Source: Phocaeicola salanitronis DSM 18170
GTDB lineage: Bacteria; Bacteroidota; Bacteroidia; Bacteroidales; Bacteroidaceae
NCBI RefSeq assembly: GCF_000190575.1
Contig: NC_015164.1
Coordinates: 930,001-994,000, forward strand
Reading direction: 5' to 3'
Length of the DNA stretch: 64,000 nt
Shown here: piece after piece, positions 61,648-64,000 of the stretch
How the letters are laid out: each line of letters opens with the position of its first letter
Position numbering within the stretch: the stretch's first letter is position 1
Notes under the pieces: model-generated
Told to the model about the DNA's origin: nothing
What the model saw: the letters and a program-made list of their open reading frames with translations, nothing else
Database searches by the model: none
Made by a program: the position numbers and the translations under genes

Positions 61648-64000
61648 TTATAATTTCACCGATACTTCTTCACCCGTATAGTCCACCGTTACACCTTTGG
61701 CATTCAAGTCGAAAGGCTGTGCCTTGTCAGGATTCACCTTTACCACGGTAAAGGTACGTTTCTCCAGCATACCGGGGAATGAACCCTCACGCTTGCCAAT
61801 GGTCAAAGTCTTTTCTTCCTCATCGTATTCCATCGGAATCATGGCATACTTGCCCTGCTCGTAGTTATAGTTCACACCTTCGTCTTCGTACAGCGTAAAC
61901 TCTCCATCGGCACCTTGATATACATAAAGTACAATGCGATCTGCCGGCTTTTCATCGGTATATTGCATATCCTCACCGAACGGAACGATAGAACCGGCAC
62001 GCACGTAAAGCGGTACACGCTCGTAAGGCGCTTTCACATCTGCCTTCACACCACCCTGCTGGAACTTGCCGGTATAGAAATCATACCAACCTTCCGCTTT
62101 CGGAAAATAAACCTCACGCGAACGGGCACCGTATTTATATACCGGAGATACCATAAAGGAAGGACCGAACATAAACTGGTCACCGATGTTATTTACATTC
62201 GTATCAGATGTGAAATCCATCACCAGCGGACGCATAATCGTATAATCCTTAAACCAGGTCATGCCTGCCAGAGAATAGATATACGGCATCAGGTTGTAGC
62301 GCAACTTCGTATAATAAACAATGGAGTTATAAGCCGGATGCCCTTCTGGAGCAATTTCCCACGGCTCGCGCAACGGATACTGACCATGGGCACGGTACAG
62401 CGGACAGAACGCGCCGAACTGGAACCAACGCGTATTCAGCTCACGCCATTCCTTATAGTCGGCATTCTCGGTCTTTGTCTCGTTCCATTGCTTCTGACCT
62501 GCCACGTAACGGTTTTCTACACAGAATCCGCCAATGTCCATCGTCCAATATGGAATGCCGCTCATGGCAAAGTTCAGTCCGGCTGATATCTGTGCCTTCA
62601 TGTCTTCCCAACGGGTAGCGATGTCACCGCTCCACGTAGCGGTAGAATAACGCTGCAATCCGGTAAAGCCCGAACGGGTCAGCAAGAATACACGTTTATT
62701 GTTATCTACTCCACGCTGGCCGTTATAGATAGCATCGGCATTCATCAAAGCGTAAGCATTGAAGTATTCAGCCGAGGAGCCTAATGCCGTAGGACCGCAC
62801 AAATCCTTGCGGTATTGCAAATCAGTACAATCGCGCACGTTCGGCTCGCTGGCATCCATCCACCAGGCATCAATGCCCAACGGATAATAATGCTCGTACA
62901 TCTGGTTCCAGAACAACTTGCGTGCATCGGCACTATAGGCATCATAGAATCCGTATGTATAACCCGGACCTACCCAGTCCTTCAAACTGTCCTTTACCGA
63001 TTGCTGGTACATCCAGCCCTTCTCATCAAATTCCTTGAAATGTTCGGTTGTCGTATAGAATTTCGGCCATACGGAAATCATCATCCGTCCGTGCATGGCG
63101 TGAATAGAATCTACCATTGCTTTCGGATTGGGGAAACGTGCCTTGTCGAACTCATGGCTTCCCCAAGCATTTTCGGGCCAGTGGTTCCAGTCAAGCACGA
63201 TGTTGTCAATAGGAATCCGGCGGTCGCGGAACCCTTTCAAGGCACCCAGCATTTCGGCTTGCGTATTGTATTTCTCACGGCTTTGCCAATACCCCATCGC
63301 CCATTTCGGCATAATCGGCGACTTGCCCGTCAGCGTACGGTAGCCGCTGATGACCTCGTCCATATCGTCACCCGCGATAAAATAATAATCCAGTTGCCGC
63401 GTCATTTCGCTCCACCACGATTGCTTGCCCTGTTCTTTCGGGTCTACCGGACTGTATACACGAAGTCCGGAATAAGATACGGCTCCGTCGGGAATCCATT
63501 CCACTTTGAGCGGCACACGCTTTCCGGCTTCCAGATTGACCGAGAACTTATAGCTGTTCGGGTTCCACGCCGTACGCCAACGTTCAGGCACCACCAGCTG
63601 GTTATCGATGTATATCTTTGTATATCCCGCATAATACAGAATAAACTTGAATTCTCCGCTTTCCGACGGTTCGATAGAACCTTCATACGTCACCTTCGAA
63701 CCATAGAAAGGAAAATCTTTAGGCAAGTTCACCACATGTCCCAAATCGCCTCTTACCAGATGCTCGAAATAGAGCGAATCCTCACGGCGCACCAAGGTCT
63801 CCGCCCCCGACCCTTCGGCAGGCACGTATGTACCGGTAATGGCACCTTCTTTTCCATCCTTGTCATAAAGCTTGAACACTTCCCCCAATTGTGAATAATC
63901 ATTGGGATTACCGAAACGGCAGAGCGAATAACTGTCAAGCAACACACCGTAATTCTTGTTCGATACGATAAAAGGCACAGACACCTTCGTATTGTATTGG
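61648..64000 (-). CDS. GH31 family alpha-glycosidase with PA14-like domain, N-terminus missing
   Basis: Runs off the right edge; at least 783 codons are open (reading QYNTKVSVPFIVSNKNYG at the edge). After an N-terminal beta domain, an inserted PA14-like region (about VTYEGSIEPSESGEFKFILYYAGYTKIYIDNQLVV) precedes the barrel with WWMDASEPN carrying the nucleophile Asp and later the acid/base region, then two C-terminal beta domains. This layout matches alpha-xylosidases of Bacteroides xyloglucan loci, though alpha-glucosidase is possible. Likely first of a GH31-GH2-GH3 operon. Confidence 0.88.
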   Translation of the reverse strand, partial: QYNTKVSVPFIVSNKNYGVLLDSYSLCRFGNPNDYSQLGEVFKLYDKDGKEGAITGTYVPAEGSGAETLVRREDSLYFEHLVRGDLGHVVNLPKDFPFYGSKVTYEGSIEPSESGEFKFILYYAGYTKIYIDNQLVVPERWRTAWNPNSYKFSVNLEAGKRVPLKVEWIPDGAVSYSGLRVYSPVDPKEQGKQSWWSEMTRQLDYYFIAGDDMDEVISGYRTLTGKSPIMPKWAMGYWQSREKYNTQAEMLGALKGFRDRRIPIDNIVLDWNHWPENAWGSHEFDKARFPNPKAMVDSIHAMHGRMMISVWPKFYTTTEHFKEFDEKGWMYQQSVKDSLKDWVGPGYTYGFYDAYSADARKLFWNQMYEHYYPLGIDAWWMDASEPNVRDCTDLQYRKDLCGPTALGSSAEYFNAYALMNADAIYNGQRGVDNNKRVFLLTRSGFTGLQRYSTATWSGDIATRWEDMKAQISAGLNFAMSGIPYWTMDIGGFCVENRYVAGQKQWNETKTENADYKEWRELNTRWFQFGAFCPLYRAHGQYPLREPWEIAPEGHPAYNSIVYYTKLRYNLMPYIYSLAGMTWFKDYTIMRPLVMDFTSDTNVNNIGDQFMFGPSFMVSPVYKYGARSREVYFPKAEGWYDFYTGKFQQGGVKADVKAPYERVPLYVRAGSIVPFGEDMQYTDEKPADRIVLYVYQGADGEFTLYEDEGVNYNYEQGKYAMIPMEYDEEEKTLTIGKREGSFPGMLEKRTFTVVKVNPDKAQPFDLNAKGVTVDYTGEEVSVKL

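Noticed and set aside
1..64000. tRNA or rRNA genes
   Set aside because: I looked through the intergenic gaps and saw no cloverleaf with TTCRANNC arm or rRNA segment; a tRNAscan run would settle it.

Overview
The window looks like chromosome from a gut-type Bacteroidales bacterium (Bacteroides/Phocaeicola/Prevotella group). Supporting signs are: many genes preceded by the Bacteroidetes sigma-ABfr promoter (TTTG or TTG, 19-20 bp, TAnnTTTG); glycoside hydrolases at both edges; an HU-like protein of the Bacteroidetes type; an acyl-ACP thioesterase inside the ilv operon; a CbpA/CbpM pair; and large hairpin-forming repeats in many intergenic gaps. Core genes have moderate GC. Two stretches are visibly AT-richer: about 9.7-12.8 kb mildly, and about 34.1-45.3 kb strongly.

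Layout. 0-1 kb: 3' end of a GH92 mannosidase. 1.1-7.7 kb: branched-chain amino-acid operon ilvD-ilvB-ilvN-thioesterase-ilvC on the minus strand, preceded by a promoter, a 31-codon leader peptide rich in Val/Leu/Ile codons and a textbook attenuator. 8.1-9.7 kb: an IS3-family element with an A7 slippery site. 9.7-12.8 kb: membrane protein, HAD hydrolase, O-acetyltransferase and a divergent AraC regulator. 13-22.9 kb: housekeeping genes (SlyD-like PPIase, BadF-type kinase, DnaB, NudC, Tex, CbpM, CbpA, 5'-nucleotidase) with a 40-bp minisatellite upstream of tex. 23-33.5 kb: phosphoesterase lipoprotein, DUF4890-type protein and a lipoprotein facing a LytS/LytTR two-component pair, phosphohexomutase, HU-like protein and AsmA. 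Two near-identical 194-bp MITE-like elements lie here.

33.7-45.3 kb is the most unusual part. A candidate structured RNA of about 310 nt, with its own promoter and terminator, is followed by a tightly packed AT-rich operon. It encodes a vWA-like lipoprotein, a small membrane protein, a tubulin/FtsZ-like GTPase, a 1158-residue protein with an actin/Hsp70-fold ATPase domain, two related coiled-coil proteins, a MotA/ZorA-like channel protein with a long coiled-coil tail, a MotB/ZorB-like OmpA-domain protein, a trypsin-like protease lipoprotein and a small membrane protein split by a frameshift. It resembles the stator half of Zorya anti-phage systems joined to actin-like and tubulin-like NTPases and two periplasmic lipoproteins. 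I do not recognise this combination as a described system. A defence or envelope-surveillance role is inference.

45.4-64 kb: DUF1848 protein, C69 dipeptidase, M23 peptidase, YeiH-type transporter, CstA, DUF6621-like protein, ClpB, then a minus-strand GH3-GH2-GH31 cluster whose GH31 gene runs off the right edge. The enzyme mix resembles part of a polysaccharide utilisation locus, possibly for xyloglucan.
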